DNA of 64,000 bases. Origin: Providencia heimbachae ATCC 35613. GTDB taxonomy: Bacteria; Pseudomonadota; Gammaproteobacteria; Enterobacterales; Enterobacteriaceae. The position numbers were made by a program, and so were the translations under genes. Shown here one piece after another: positions 28,413 through 37,817 of this stretch (its first letter is position 1; every line of letters begins with the position of its first letter). The notes under the pieces were generated by a model. The model was not told the origin of the DNA. It was given only the letters and a program-made list of their open reading frames with translations, and did not search any database. The stretch spans positions 89,909-153,908 of the forward strand of contig NZ_LXEW01000035.1 of the NCBI RefSeq assembly GCF_001655055.1. The letters are read 5' to 3'.

Positions 28413-28931
28413 TTATTTGCTTTTCTGCCACCAAGAAACAATGTAATCAGCGATTTGCTCTGGGTTATTAATATCGAGTTGAGGCACATGGGTATCAATA
28501 ATTTGATTACTGGCGACAGCGACAACATACTGATCAACTAAGCCATTAAGTGGTTTACCGACCTCAGATCGAAACAAGGCAATTTTATCGATCGTTTCGT
28601 GTTTGAATCCTTCGACTAAGATCAGATCAAGTGAGGTCGGATCAAATCGACTCGCTAAGTAGCGTAAGTCCATTTCATTACTTTCAGGCGTCTCTGTCAT
28701 CAATGCCCAGCGATTTTCACTGGCGACTAAAGTTTGGTATGCGCCAGCTTTACGCAATTCATAACTGTCTTTACCCGGTTTATCTACATCCATATCGTGA
28801 TGAGTATGTTTTATGAGCCCAACGCGGACATTACGTTGCTTGAGTAGCGGGATGACTTTTTTTAATAGTGTTGTTTTGCCGGTGCCACTGTAAGCGGTTA
28901 TGCCTAAAAGAGGTAACATATTCTGATCCAT
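28413..28931 (-). CDS. mobB: Molybdopterin-guanine dinucleotide biosynthesis adaptor MobB
   Basis: MobB is a GTP-binding accessory to MobA in the last step of molybdenum cofactor maturation. The 172-aa product (E. coli 175) has the P-loop AYSGTGKTTLLKK at about residues 14-26. LIKHTHHDMDVDKPGKDSYELRKAGA is the MobB core, and LDLILVEGFKHE is the downstream switch-like motif. It starts 2 bp after the mobA stop, so the two are coupled, as in E. coli. Confidence 0.95.
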   Translation of the reverse strand: MDQNMLPLLGITAYSGTGKTTLLKKVIPLLKQRNVRVGLIKHTHHDMDVDKPGKDSYELRKAGAYQTLVASENRWALMTETPESNEMDLRYLASRFDPTSLDLILVEGFKHETIDKIALFRSEVGKPLNGLVDQYVVAVASNQIIDTHVPQLDINNPEQIADYIVSWWQKSK

Positions 28932-28933
28932 AA

Positions 28934-29527
28934 TTATTTTTGTTTTAACTCCCAGTTACGGCTGTCTTCAGGTGTGTTTAAATTCGCAAATGAGCCGGAT
29001 AGGGATGAAAACATAATGCCTTTTGCATCAATTTGTTGCATAAATAACATCAGCTTGCGATCGCCACGAGCGAGATAATCATCAAGTTGCGGTTGTAATG
29101 AACGGTGAAGTAACGCGAACGTCGGATGTTCTCGTTCACTATCACATGCGTAGCAAGCTAAGTGTTTCCCTTTCTCATTGAACATTTTTTCTGCCAAATT
29201 GAGTGGAAAATCCGGTACATCACAAGGGACAAATAGCAGCCAATCTGTTTTAGCTTGATGCAAAGCTGCTTGCATCCCGGCCAATGGTCCTGAAAAATCA
29301 TTATTTAGATCCGAAATAACAGGTACTAGACTTTGGCGATAGCTATCTTGATTGCGATTCGCATTGATAATTATTTGCTCAACTTGTGGTTGAAGTCGCT
29401 CAATAATATATTGGTATAGTGGCTTACCGAGTAAGGGAACTAAACCTTTATCTTGCCCGCCCATTCGAGTGCCTCGGCCACCGGCAAGGATAACGCCGGT
29501 TATTGACTGACGAAATAACATATTCAA
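28934..29527 (-). CDS. mobA: Molybdenum cofactor guanylyltransferase
   Basis: MobA transfers GMP from GTP to molybdopterin to make MGD, the cofactor of many respiratory reductases. The 197-aa product (E. coli 194) has the nucleotidyltransferase signature GVILAGGRGTRMGGQDKGL at about residues 10-28, NANRNQDSY, and LLFVPCDVPDFP with the metal-binding aspartate. It begins a same-strand cluster with mobB. The 255 bp separating it from divergent yihD is A+T-rich and contains the promoters for both directions. Confidence 0.95.
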   Translation of the reverse strand: MNMLFRQSITGVILAGGRGTRMGGQDKGLVPLLGKPLYQYIIERLQPQVEQIIINANRNQDSYRQSLVPVISDLNNDFSGPLAGMQAALHQAKTDWLLFVPCDVPDFPLNLAEKMFNEKGKHLACYACDSEREHPTFALLHRSLQPQLDDYLARGDRKLMLFMQQIDAKGIMFSSLSGSFANLNTPEDSRNWELKQK

Positions 29528-29782
29528 AATCCCTGAATATTATCGATAAAATGTTTCAACATAGTCGAATTATTTTGAGTATATACTCGTCATTCTTCTA
29601 GTTGCATGCATTTTAAATTATTTAAAGTAGGGTAATTGCTAAAATTTATTCTATTTTATTATAAAATCAATGAATATTCCCGTAGTTCGGCGTTAAACTT
29701 TACTTAGATTGACAACAGTTCGCTTTTTCTCTTGTATGATTATTGATAACTTGTATCGAATATTCGTGATAAAGGAATAAAC

Positions 29783-30052
29783 ATGAAATGCCATCGCTTG
29801 AATGAAGTCATTGAGCTTCTGCAACCGGTCTGGAAAGACAATTCTGAGCTAAATTTAGTTGAATTATTGCAGAAACTTGCAGATGAAGCTGGTTTTAAAG
29901 GCAGTTTATCTGAGCTGACTGATGATATTTTAATTTATCATTTAAAAATGCGTGGAACCGATAGCAATGAAGCGATTCCCGGCTTGAAAAAAGATTATGA
30001 AGATGATTTTAAAACCGCAATTTTGCGGGCTCGTGGCATTATTAAAGATTAA
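29783..30052 (+). CDS. yihD: YihD, DUF1040 protein
   Basis: The 89-aa acidic protein matches E. coli YihD (89 aa), beginning [18 protein letters not shown] and ending in the [13 protein letters not shown] segment. It has no signal or membrane segment and no known activity. AAAGGAA lies 7 bp before the ATG. It is the first gene of yihD-srkA-dsbA, with 6 bp to srkA, the same order as in E. coli. A TTGACA hexamer at 29709-29714 and TATGAT at 29735-29740 lie upstream, but their 20-bp spacing is too long for a confident promoter. Confidence 0.92.
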   Translation: MKCHRLNEVIELLQPVWKDNSELNLVELLQKLADEAGFKGSLSELTDDILIYHLKMRGTDSNEAIPGLKKDYEDDFKTAILRARGIIKD

Positions 30053-30058
30053 GTCATA

Positions 30059-31054
30059 ATGGAAAAAATAGAACAATCAAACTTTCATTTTAGCGGGATA
30101 TCCCCTGATTTGATCTTAGATGCACTGATGGAAGTTGGGATCTATCCTGAGTCAGGGCTGACAGAATTAAACAGCTATGAAAATCGCGTTTACCAATTTC
30201 AAGATGAAAATCGTCAACGTTATGTGGTGAAATTTTATCGCCCAGAGCGCTGGAGCCGCTCGCAAATTCAAGAAGAACATGATTTTACGCTTGAATTGAA
30301 GGATGAAGATTTATTCGTTGCGGCCCCATTAGAATTCGCAGGGCAGACAGTTTTAGAGTTTGGCGGGTTTATGTTTGCTGTTTTTCCGAGTATTGGAGGA
30401 CGCCAATATGAAACGGATAATTTATTTCAATTAGAAAGCGTTGGTAGCTTATTAGGGCGCGTTCACCAAATTGGTAAAAAAAGAAACTTTGCATTTCGAC
30501 CGACGATGGGGGTTGATGAATATCTTGACCAACCACGTAATATTATTGTTACGAGCCCACTCATAACAGCACGCTGGAAAGATAAATTTATTGAATCGTT
30601 AGACTCACTGATTGCGCAAGTTAAACGGCATTGGCCTGACACACACTCAATTTTGCGTCTACAAGGTGATTGCCATCCGGGCAATATTTTATGGCGTGAT
30701 GAAGCATGGTTAGTGGATTTTGATGATGCACGAAATGGTCCGGCGATCCAGGATTTATGGATGCTGCTCAATGGTTCACGCCAAGAGCAAATTATACAGT
30801 TAGATACGTTATTAGATGTTTATAATGAGTTTTGTGATTTTGATGTAAAAGAGCTAAAGCTCATTGAGCCGCTAAGAGCCATGCGAATGGTTCATTATCT
30901 TGGATGGATTATTCGTCGCTGGCAAGATCCGGCTTTCCCAAGAGCGTTTTCATGGCTACAAGCTGATGATTTTTGGCAAACGCAATCAAAGGAATTTGCT
31001 CAACAAATTGCACGATTGCAGGAAGCCCCTTTGCAGTTGAACCCTCAATTTTAA
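30059..31054 (+). CDS. srkA: Stress response kinase A
   Basis: SrkA (YihE/RdoA) is a eukaryote-like Ser/Thr kinase of the APH superfamily that protects E. coli from stress-induced death by opposing MazF-type toxicity. The 331-aa protein (E. coli 328) has LNSYENRVYQFQDENRQRYVVKF with the ATP-binding lysine, and the metal-binding VDFDDARNGPA. The catalytic loop reads LQGDCHPGNILW, against LHGDCHAGNILW in E. coli. The catalytic aspartate (D204) and asparagine are kept, but the preceding histidine is glutamine (Q202). It lies between yihD and dsbA, 33 bp from the latter, in a row that is Cpx-controlled in E. coli. Confidence 0.95.
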   Translation: MEKIEQSNFHFSGISPDLILDALMEVGIYPESGLTELNSYENRVYQFQDENRQRYVVKFYRPERWSRSQIQEEHDFTLELKDEDLFVAAPLEFAGQTVLEFGGFMFAVFPSIGGRQYETDNLFQLESVGSLLGRVHQIGKKRNFAFRPTMGVDEYLDQPRNIIVTSPLITARWKDKFIESLDSLIAQVKRHWPDTHSILRLQGDCHPGNILWRDEAWLVDFDDARNGPAIQDLWMLLNGSRQEQIIQLDTLLDVYNEFCDFDVKELKLIEPLRAMRMVHYLGWIIRRWQDPAFPRAFSWLQADDFWQTQSKEFAQQIARLQEAPLQLNPQF

Positions 31055-31087
31055 TTATTAAGATCTTATTTTTGGAGAGTGTAGTAT

Positions 31088-31711
31088 ATGAAAAAAATCA
31101 TGTTGGCTTTGATTGGTATAGCCATGTCTTTTGGTGTATCTGCGGCAAATTACACGGAAGGTAAAGAATATACTGATGTGAAATCATCGGTACAAAACTT
31201 ACCACAAGTTCTTGAATTCTTCTCTTTTTACTGCCCACACTGCTACCAGTTCGAAAGTGTGTATAAAGTGCCACAAACCGTTGCTAAAAACCTACCTGAA
31301 GGCGTAAAAATGGAACGTTACCATGTTGACTTCCTTGGTCCTCTAGGTGCGGATTTAACTCAAGCTTGGGCAGTTGCGATTGTCCTTAATGCAGAAGATA
31401 AAGTGACCCCAATTTTATTTGAAGGCATCCAAAAAACACAAACGATTAATAGCCCAGCAGATATCCGTAATGCATTTATCAAAGCGGGTATTTCTGGTGA
31501 AGAGTATGATGCTGCGCTAAATAGCTTTGTGGTTAAATCGGTCGTTGCTAAGCAACAAAATGCAGCACAAGATTTAAAACTACGTGGTGTTCCAGCCATG
31601 TTTATTGATGGTAAATACCAAGTACGTAACAATGGTATTGCGGTTGATGATGCAGCTGATTATGGCAAAGAGTTCTCTAACATCGTGAACTTCCTCGTGA
31701 ATAAAAAGTAG
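31088..31711 (+). CDS. dsbA: Thiol:disulfide interchange protein DsbA
   Basis: DsbA introduces disulfides into proteins entering the periplasm and is reoxidised by DsbB. The 207-aa precursor has a signal peptide cleaved after SAA (about residue 20). The catalytic pair is Cys49-Pro-His-Cys52 in FYCPHCYQF. The cis-proline loop is RGVPAMFIDGKY, and an alpha-helical insertion lies between the thioredoxin halves. All are as in E. coli DsbA (208 aa). GGAGAG lies 10 bp before the ATG. A terminator closes the yihD-srkA-dsbA row. Confidence 0.97.
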   Translation: MKKIMLALIGIAMSFGVSAANYTEGKEYTDVKSSVQNLPQVLEFFSFYCPHCYQFESVYKVPQTVAKNLPEGVKMERYHVDFLGPLGADLTQAWAVAIVLNAEDKVTPILFEGIQKTQTINSPADIRNAFIKAGISGEEYDAALNSFVVKSVVAKQQNAAQDLKLRGVPAMFIDGKYQVRNNGIAVDDAADYGKEFSNIVNFLVNKK

Positions 31712-31719
31712 TTATTATT

Positions 31720-31754
31720 GATGGCGGTATCCCCTACCGCCATCACTTCTTTTT
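31720..31754 (+). terminator. Terminator of dsbA
   Basis: A perfect 10-bp stem GATGGCGGTA/TACCGCCATC (31720-31729 with 31735-31744), 5-nt loop, followed by ACTTCTTTTT. It begins 9 bp after the dsbA stop. Confidence 0.88.
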
Positions 31755-31901
31755 CCTACCATCTATTATCAATATCCACAATAAAATCATTTTTGTAAGT
31801 TTGCGCTAAGTCAAAATTTATTTAGCTAACCCATTGATTTTATTTTCTTGTTTTACCTGTTGATATTTTCTTAGTTGTTGAATCTAATAAGTAACATAAA
31901 A

Positions 31902-31922
31902 TTACCCACATAGTTATCCACA
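31902..31922 (+). promoter_or_regulatory. Two DnaA boxes in the polA upstream region
   Basis: TTATCCACA at 31914-31922 is the perfect high-affinity DnaA 9-mer. TTACCCACA at 31902-31910 differs by one base and has the same orientation, 12 bp away. They lie about 180 bp before the polA start, in a 386-bp intergenic region with no genes (E. coli has yihF and yihG here). DnaA stimulation of polA is, as far as I recall, described in E. coli. The function here is inferred. Confidence 0.55.
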
Positions 31923-32097
31923 GGTTGACTAATAAGCGATATGATTTCAAAGGGTGATTAATTGGGTGAGAAATACTCACTCAGGCTTACTTTTTGGGGG
32001 GGAGTACAAACAGGAATTTGAATCTCAGAGTGTATCTAAGGCCACATTGTGGCATCCTATTACTATTCGTTTCCGATAAAAAAGATGATGACAGATT

Positions 32098-34896
32098 ATG
32101 GCTCAGATTGCAGAAAATCCCCTTATTTTGGTCGATGGTTCCTCTTACCTGTACCGTGCATATCATGCATTTCCTCCACTGACCAATAGCGCAGGGGAGC
32201 CTACTGGAGCCATGTATGGTGTACTTAACATGCTACGGAGTTTGGTTATGCAGTATAAGCCAAGTCATGTGGCCGTTGTCTTTGATGCCAAAGGGAAAAC
32301 ATTTCGTGATGAACTGTTCGAAAGTTATAAATCACACCGCCCTCCGATGCCTGACGACTTGCGTGAACAAATAGCGCCTCTGCATGAAATGGTGGAAGCG
32401 ATGGGCTTGCCATTATTGGTTGTTCCAGGGGTAGAGGCAGACGACGTTATTGGTACTTTAGCACGCGAAGCTAGCCAAAAAGGGATGTCTGTTCTGATCA
32501 GCACCGGCGATAAAGATATGGCTCAGCTGGTGGAGCCGAATGTCACGCTAATCAATACCATGACTAACACCATTTTAGGACCCGATGAGGTCAAAGATAA
32601 ATATGGTGTGCCACCTGAACTGATTATTGATTTCCTTGCATTAATGGGCGATTCATCTGACAACATTCCCGGAGTCCCTGGGGTCGGTGAGAAAACTGCA
32701 CTTGCGTTACTGCAAGGAATTGGCAGTTTAGAATCTATTTATAATGATCTTGATGCCATTGCACCATTAGGTTTTCGAGGATCGAAGACATTAGCGCCTA
32801 AAATGGCTGAAAATCGTGAATTAGCGTTTTTATCCTACCAACTAGCGACGATAAAAACAGATGTAGAACTCGAAAAGTGCTGTGAAGAATTACAGGTAGC
32901 ACAGCCTGATCCAGACAAACTTCATCAACTGTTTAGTCGCTATGAATTCAAACGGTGGTTAGTCGACGTTGAAAATGGTAGCTGGATGGAAGCCAAGGCA
33001 GGTAAAGCCCCCACAAATCGTGCGACAGCGACTAAGCCCGTTGCGGCAGCTACACCTGTAGCACCTGCACCTACATTGAGTGCGGAAAACTATCAAACAA
33101 TTCTAGAAAAAGCAGATTTAGTGCATTGGATAGAAAAATTAACTTCAGCGCCATTGTTTGCTTTTGATACAGAAACAGACAGTTTAGATACACAGGAAGC
33201 TCGCCTTGTCGGGATGTCTTTTGCTATCGAAGCGGGTCATGCTGCTTACCTACCACTCGGCCATGATTATCTTGATGCGCCTGTGCAATTGCCCCTCGAT
33301 GAAGTGATTGCATTGATGAAACCTATTCTTGAGAATGAAAAAATCCTTAAAGTAGGCCAAAACTTAAAATATGATGCTGAAGTACTTGAAAATTATGGTA
33401 TTGAACTGAAAGGTATTGCCTTTGATACCATGTTGGAATCGTATGTGCTCAATAGCGTTGCGGGCATGGGGCGCCATGATATGGACAGCCTTGCAGACCG
33501 CCATCTCAACCATAAAACAGTCAGTTTTGAAGAAATTGCAGGCAAAGGTAAAAAGCAGCTAACGTTTAATCAAATCGCATTAGAAGAAGCGGCAAATTAT
33601 GCCGCGGAAGATGCGGATGTTACGTTACTTTTGCATCAAGCACTTTATCCTCAATTAGAAGCAGAACCAAAGCTTGCGCATATATTTCATAATATTGAAA
33701 TACCGCTAGTACCCGTATTGGTCAGAATGGAACGTAAAGGGGTGCTTATTGATGCCTCTGTTTTAGCGGCACAATCAAAGATCATTACTGCACGTTTAGC
33801 TGAACTTGAAAAAGAAGCGTTTGAGCTGGCAGGAGAAGAATTTAACCTTGCTTCGCCAAAACAGTTGCAGGTCATTTTATTTGAGAAACTGCAATTACCT
33901 ATTATTAAGAAAACGCCAAGTGGTGCGGCTTCAACCAATGAAGAAGTGTTGGAAGAACTCGCGCTTAATCATGCGCTACCGAAATTATTACTTGAACATC
34001 GCAGCCTAGCAAAACTGAAATCGACTTATACGGATAAGTTACCCTTAATGATAAGCCCAAGAACACAGCGTGTTCATACTTCTTATCATCAAGCGGTAAC
34101 GGCGACAGGGCGTTTATCATCTCGTGATCCTAACTTACAAAATATCCCAGTAAGAACCGAAGAAGGGCGTCGAATTCGCCAGGCATTTATTGCTCGTAAG
34201 GGTTATAAAGTGATGGCGGCGGACTACTCGCAAATCGAATTACGCATTATGGCGCATTTATCACAAGATAAAGGCCTTTTAACCGCTTTTGCTGAAGGCA
34301 AAGATATTCATAAAGCGACTGCGGCAGAGGTATTTGGTGTTGCGCTTGAGGATGTTACCAACGATCAACGTCGTAGTGCGAAAGCGATTAACTTTGGTTT
34401 GATATATGGTATGAGCGCTTTTGGTCTTGCGCGTCAGTTAGGCATTCCTCGAGGTGAAGCACAACGTTATATGGATCTCTACTTTGAGCGCTATCCCGGT
34501 GTATTGCGTTATATGGAAAACACCCGTTTACAAGCATCAGAGCAAGGCTATGTTGAAACCTTAGAAGGCCGTCGACTCTACTTAGCAGATATTAATGCGA
34601 GTAATGGGATGCGCCGAAAAGCCGCTGAACGTGAAGCGATTAATGCGCCAATGCAAGGCACAGCCGCAGATATTATCAAGAAAGCCATGATTGCGGTTGA
34701 CGAATGGTTGCAAACGGAAAAACCTAATGCAGATATGCTCATGCAAGTGCACGATGAATTGGTGTTTGAGGTTAAAGAATCTGAGCTTGAGCATGTGCAG
34801 GAAAAAGTACAAGCATTGATGGAGCAAAGCATGACTCTCGATGTGCCATTGAAGGTGGATGTTGGGGTGGGTGATAATTGGGATGAAGCCCACTAG
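32098..34896 (+). CDS. polA: DNA polymerase I
   Basis: PolA fills gaps and removes RNA primers during lagging-strand synthesis and repair. The 932-aa protein (E. coli 928) has the full three-domain layout. The 5'-nuclease (residues 1-290) shows [16 protein letters not shown] and [13 protein letters not shown]. The 3'-5' exonuclease (about 330-520) shows FDTETDSLD with the metal-binding Asp and Glu. The polymerase shows [15 protein letters not shown], the O-helix [14 protein letters not shown] and the catalytic [10 protein letters not shown]. Between nuclease and exonuclease lies an Ala/Pro/Thr-rich linker of about 25 residues, which explains the extra length. DnaA boxes lie upstream. Confidence 0.98.
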   Translation: MAQIAENPLILVDGSSYLYRAYHAFPPLTNSAGEPTGAMYGVLNMLRSLVMQYKPSHVAVVFDAKGKTFRDELFESYKSHRPPMPDDLREQIAPLHEMVEAMGLPLLVVPGVEADDVIGTLAREASQKGMSVLISTGDKDMAQLVEPNVTLINTMTNTILGPDEVKDKYGVPPELIIDFLALMGDSSDNIPGVPGVGEKTALALLQGIGSLESIYNDLDAIAPLGFRGSKTLAPKMAENRELAFLSYQLATIKTDVELEKCCEELQVAQPDPDKLHQLFSRYEFKRWLVDVENGSWMEAKAGKAPTNRATATKPVAAATPVAPAPTLSAENYQTILEKADLVHWIEKLTSAPLFAFDTETDSLDTQEARLVGMSFAIEAGHAAYLPLGHDYLDAPVQLPLDEVIALMKPILENEKILKVGQNLKYDAEVLENYGIELKGIAFDTMLESYVLNSVAGMGRHDMDSLADRHLNHKTVSFEEIAGKGKKQLTFNQIALEEAANYAAEDADVTLLLHQALYPQLEAEPKLAHIFHNIEIPLVPVLVRMERKGVLIDASVLAAQSKIITARLAELEKEAFELAGEEFNLASPKQLQVILFEKLQLPIIKKTPSGAASTNEEVLEELALNHALPKLLLEHRSLAKLKSTYTDKLPLMISPRTQRVHTSYHQAVTATGRLSSRDPNLQNIPVRTEEGRRIRQAFIARKGYKVMAADYSQIELRIMAHLSQDKGLLTAFAEGKDIHKATAAEVFGVALEDVTNDQRRSAKAINFGLIYGMSAFGLARQLGIPRGEAQRYMDLYFERYPGVLRYMENTRLQASEQGYVETLEGRRLYLADINASNGMRRKAAEREAINAPMQGTAADIIKKAMIAVDEWLQTEKPNADMLMQVHDELVFEVKESELEHVQEKVQALMEQSMTLDVPLKVDVGVGDNWDEAH

Positions 34897-34961
34897 GGTT
34901 AAATATTTTCATTTACTATCAACGGTTAACTCACTTAATGAGTGAGAATTCAATAATACCC

Positions 34962-35004
34962 TATTGATTGTACTATCAATAGGGTATTATTTTATGATAT
35001 CTAA
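34962..35004 (+). terminator. Terminator of polA
   Basis: A perfect 17-bp stem (34962-34978 with 34985-35001, loop TGTACT), very A/T-rich, followed by TTT. A smaller hairpin CTCACT/AGTGAG precedes it at about 34930-34946. The rest of the 339-bp gap to yiaA is A+T-rich with nothing recognisable. Confidence 0.75.
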
Positions 35005-35235
35005 AAATAATAGTAACCATTTCTAGCAGATATCTTATTATTATTTATCCTTACCTTTTATTAATTCTAATATATTTCAATGTAATATGGCCAATTTAAA
35101 ACCTTTAAAATAATAATATACTAATTATTGTTATAAACAGCTGCATCAAACTGTATTTGATTTAATTTCTTACGAAAATAGTAACGTCAAAGATTTAGGT
35201 TGTGCTATATTCCAGTTTTACTTAAGGAGAGATTA

Positions 35236-35709
35236 ATGATGGTCAAGGGTGAAAGTAATTCTGAGCGTGAATTTACAGGGTTTAATGCATTCAATGCAAT
35301 ATCTTGGATTGCAGTAATTGGTGGAATTATCGTTTATTTAGCGGGATTATGGCGCTCAGAGATGGAGTTGAATGAAAAAGGATATTATTTTGCTATCTTG
35401 CTTTTGGGGTTATTTTCTTCAATTTCGGTTCAAAAAACAGTTAGAGATAAGCTTGATAATATTCCTACCACGCAGTCTTATTATTTTGCCTGTATGTTTG
35501 CTTTTTTTGCCTCAATTGCATTAATGGCAATAGGGCTATTTAATGCGGCTTTATTACCGAGTGAAAAAGGGTTCTATGGTATTGCTTTTTTCTTATGCTT
35601 ATTTGGTTCTATTGCTGTGCAAAAAAATATTAGGGATATGGCAGGACATGCAACGCCTGTAAAGAAAACAGATATAGTTGATGTTATTAATCAAAGCCAA
35701 GAAAGTTAA
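35236..35709 (+). CDS. yiaA: YiaA-like inner-membrane protein with two YiaAB domains
   Basis: The product contains two copies of the YiaAB two-helix domain. The first covers [20 protein letters not shown] to [12 protein letters not shown], the second [19 protein letters not shown] to [12 protein letters not shown]. Four membrane helices are therefore expected. It resembles E. coli YiaA (145 aa); the function is unknown. The ATG at 35236 (157 aa) is chosen because AAGGAGA lies 5 bp upstream; an adjacent ATG 3 bp later is equally possible, and the open frame further upstream has no ribosome binding site. In E. coli yiaA is elsewhere and only spf separates polA from engB. Confidence 0.85.
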   Translation: MMVKGESNSEREFTGFNAFNAISWIAVIGGIIVYLAGLWRSEMELNEKGYYFAILLLGLFSSISVQKTVRDKLDNIPTTQSYYFACMFAFFASIALMAIGLFNAALLPSEKGFYGIAFFLCLFGSIAVQKNIRDMAGHATPVKKTDIVDVINQSQES

Positions 35710-35733
35710 AAATAGTTTCTGAACAAAAATTAT

Positions 35734-35770
35734 ATATGCCGGCTTATTACTCGCTAATAAGTCGGCATAT
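35734..35770 (+). terminator. Terminator of yiaA
   Basis: A 16-bp stem with one G-T pair (35734-35749 with 35755-35770) and loop CTCGC begins 25 bp after the stop, followed by TTATG. The T-tract is poor. Confidence 0.6.
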
Positions 35771-35917
35771 TTATGCGATATATATCTCATAAATATGTAA
35801 TAAAAATACGTTTTTTGAGTTTTTTAATCATATTTAGCTAGCTGAATCGTAGAAAGCAATGAAAAAAAATTACAAAAAGGCTTTTTTTCGGGTAGAAAAT
35901 AAAGTAAAGTAGTCTCC

Positions 35918-36027
35918 GTAGGGTACAGAGGTAAGATGTTCTATCTTTCAGACCTTTTACTTCACGTAATCGGATTTAGCTGAATATTAGCTGCTCCAGT
36001 CAAAGTTTTTGACTGGAGCATTTTTTT
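35918..36027 (+). ncRNA. spf: Spot 42 small regulatory RNA
   Basis: The roughly 110-nt sequence begins GTAGGGTACAGAGGTAAGAT and matches E. coli Spot 42 nearly base for base for its first 60 nt, including the single-stranded regions that pair with galK and other carbon-use mRNAs through Hfq. It ends in the terminator CTCCAGTCAAA..TTTGACTGGAG plus seven T. The location just upstream of engB on the opposite strand is the E. coli location. A TAAAGT -10-like hexamer lies at 35905-35910. In E. coli spf is repressed by CRP-cAMP; no clear CRP site was found here. Confidence 0.95.
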
Positions 36028-36092
36028 ATCTAAAATTCAGTAGATTAGCTAATTTGGCCGTTGCACGCCACGTTCGGCGTACAAGGTTAATG

Positions 36093-36704
36093 TCAAACAG
36101 CCGTGCTATACCAGCTATCAAGTTTGATACGAAGTTTATCCACTCCGATTTTTTTCAACGCCGAGAAATATTCAATTTCAATATCGCCTTCTAATGGCGC
36201 TAATGCCTGACGGACGTCAAGTAACTGTTTTTTTCTTGCACCCGAAGAAAGTTTATCTGCTTTAGTTAGAAGCACTAAAACAGGGACACTCATCGCGACA
36301 GACCATTCAATCATCTGCATATCGAGGTCTTTTAGTGGATGACGGATATCCATTAATACAACAAGCCCTTTAATACATTCTCTTTTCTGAAGATATTCGC
36401 CTAGAGCATGCTGCCATTTGCGTTTCATTTCTTCAGGGACTTCGGCATAACCATATCCTGGAAGGTCAACTAGGCGAATGCCTTCTTCAACTTCAAATAA
36501 GTTGATTAGTTGTGTTCTTCCTGGCGTCTTACTGGTTCGAGCCAAGCCTTTTTGCTGGGTTAATGCATTTAAAGCGCTTGATTTTCCAGCATTTGATCGG
36601 CCTGCAAAGGCGACTTCAATCCCCGTATCTTTTGGCAGATGACGGATATCTGGTGCGCTAATGACAAATTTTGCCATGTGGTAGTTATGGTTTTTAATGA
36701 CCAT
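36093..36704 (-). CDS. engB: Ribosome biogenesis GTPase EngB/YsxC (YihA)
   Basis: EngB is an essential TRAFAC-class GTPase needed for 50S subunit assembly. The 203-aa product has G1 [11 protein letters not shown]2 region [11 protein letters not shown]3 [10 protein letters not shown] and G4 LTKADKL. The start chosen is ATG 36704 ([14 protein letters not shown]), since GGGAG lies 8 bp upstream; a TTG 27 bp further up would place that ribosome binding site inside the gene. The sequence through [20 protein letters not shown] is nearly that of E. coli. It is convergent with spf. Confidence 0.95.
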   Translation of the reverse strand: MVIKNHNYHMAKFVISAPDIRHLPKDTGIEVAFAGRSNAGKSSALNALTQQKGLARTSKTPGRTQLINLFEVEEGIRLVDLPGYGYAEVPEEMKRKWQHALGEYLQKRECIKGLVVLMDIRHPLKDLDMQMIEWSVAMSVPVLVLLTKADKLSSGARKKQLLDVRQALAPLEGDIEIEYFSALKKIGVDKLRIKLDSWYSTAV

Positions 36705-36879
36705 GTGTCGTTCTCCCTGAGTTAGCCTCAAAAGGCTGGGGGATTATAGCGAGTAGGGGGCAGTCAGACAAAGCATTTAATTTTACTCGCCATATTTTCT
36801 GTGGTGTATGTTATTAACAGCGTGTTTTATCGAAATTAGTCTATTCTATAACGTATTCTGTGTTTTCCGTGAGTTTGGC

Positions 36880-36894
36880 GTAAATAAAGGTAAA
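36880..36894 (+). promoter_or_regulatory. CpxR box upstream of ppiA
   Basis: GTAAATAAAGGTAAA is a perfect GTAAA-N5-GTAAA, the E. coli CpxR consensus. It lies 79-93 bp before the ppiA start. E. coli ppiA is an established Cpx regulon member, so envelope-stress control is a reasonable inference. Confidence 0.65.
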
Positions 36895-36972
36895 TCTTAA
36901 GCAATCTGATAAGCTTCGCTCTAGAATTGATTAATTAATATGTTATTTAAGTAATAACGAAAGGGATCTTGA

Positions 36973-37545
36973 ATGTTGAAACGAATTTTTGTGCCATTAT
37001 TGGCTATCTGCGCAATGAGCGCATCTTCTCTTGCATTATCTGCGGGTGAAACTTACGTCAAATTAGTCACCTCCGCGGGTGATATCGAATTAGAATTGAA
37101 TAGTAAAAAAGCCCCTGTTACGACTGAAAATTTCGTTCAATATATCAATGAAGGTTATTATAATGGGACAACTTTTCACCGTGTGATCCCTGGTTTTATG
37201 ATACAAGGCGGCGGGTTTAATAAAGATTTACAGCAAAAACAAACTCGTGCACCAATTAAAAATGAAGCCGATAATGGTTTACGTAATTTACGTGGAACTA
37301 TTTCTATGGCGCGCACAGCGAATAAAGACAGTGCAACAAGCCAATTCTTTATTAATATTGCGGATAATGCTTTTTTAGATCATGGGCAACGTGATTTTGG
37401 ATATGCAGTTTTTGGTAAGGTTGTAAAAGGAATGGATGTCGCTGATAAAATTTCTAAAGTAAAAACTGAGAATGTCGGCCCATACCAAAATGTCCCTGTT
37501 GAGCCAATTACAATTATTTCCGCAGAAGTAATTAAAAAACCGTAA
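36973..37545 (+). CDS. ppiA: Periplasmic peptidyl-prolyl cis-trans isomerase A (cyclophilin)
   Basis: PpiA speeds proline isomerisation during folding in the periplasm. The 190-aa precursor (E. coli 190) has a signal peptide cleaved near LSA-GE, about residue 25. The cyclophilin core shows [18 protein letters not shown] with the catalytic arginine, [18 protein letters not shown] and [25 protein letters not shown] precedes the ATG. A perfect CpxR-type box lies upstream. In E. coli yhfG and fic follow at this locus before pabA; here they are missing. Confidence 0.96.
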   Translation: MLKRIFVPLLAICAMSASSLALSAGETYVKLVTSAGDIELELNSKKAPVTTENFVQYINEGYYNGTTFHRVIPGFMIQGGGFNKDLQQKQTRAPIKNEADNGLRNLRGTISMARTANKDSATSQFFINIADNAFLDHGQRDFGYAVFGKVVKGMDVADKISKVKTENVGPYQNVPVEPITIISAEVIKKP

Positions 37546-37557
37546 TTAATTATTAAG

Positions 37558-37590
37558 CGAGTAAACATTAATGTGTTTACTCGTTTTGTT
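37558..37590 (+). terminator. Terminator of ppiA
   Basis: A perfect 10-bp stem CGAGTAAACA/TGTTTACTCG (37558-37567 with 37574-37583) followed by TTTTGTT. The remaining bases to pabA contain a promoter-like site and no gene. Confidence 0.85.
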
Positions 37591-37808
37591 ATCTATTTAA
37601 TGCCTTTTTTCTTACCGATTAAATAAACATGAAGTTTATCCTGATTTTTTCTTGTTTTACTCTGTTCTTCCCCCTCTGCGTTTAAAATCATATATCTAAA
37701 GCGTTATTTGTTATGAGGTTGTAAATACAATCCCATGATTTTTATATGGAAACTGATTAGATTAAAAAGGTAAGTTGACCTAAATAGGCTATTTTCTTGC
37801 TTCGGCTG

Positions 37809-37817
37809 TGCTATGAT
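37809..37817 (+). promoter_or_regulatory. Extended -10 promoter element upstream of pabA
   Basis: TGCTATGAT combines the extended TGn motif with a five-of-six -10 hexamer. No good -35 lies at 17 bp, as is common for extended -10 promoters. Transcription would start about 37824, giving a leader of roughly 105 nt to pabA. Confidence 0.45.

Noticed and set aside
31902..31922. DnaA boxes as part of a replication origin
   Set aside because: Only two boxes, no AT-rich 13-mer array, no GATC cluster, and no origin-type neighbours such as dnaA, mnmG or gidB.
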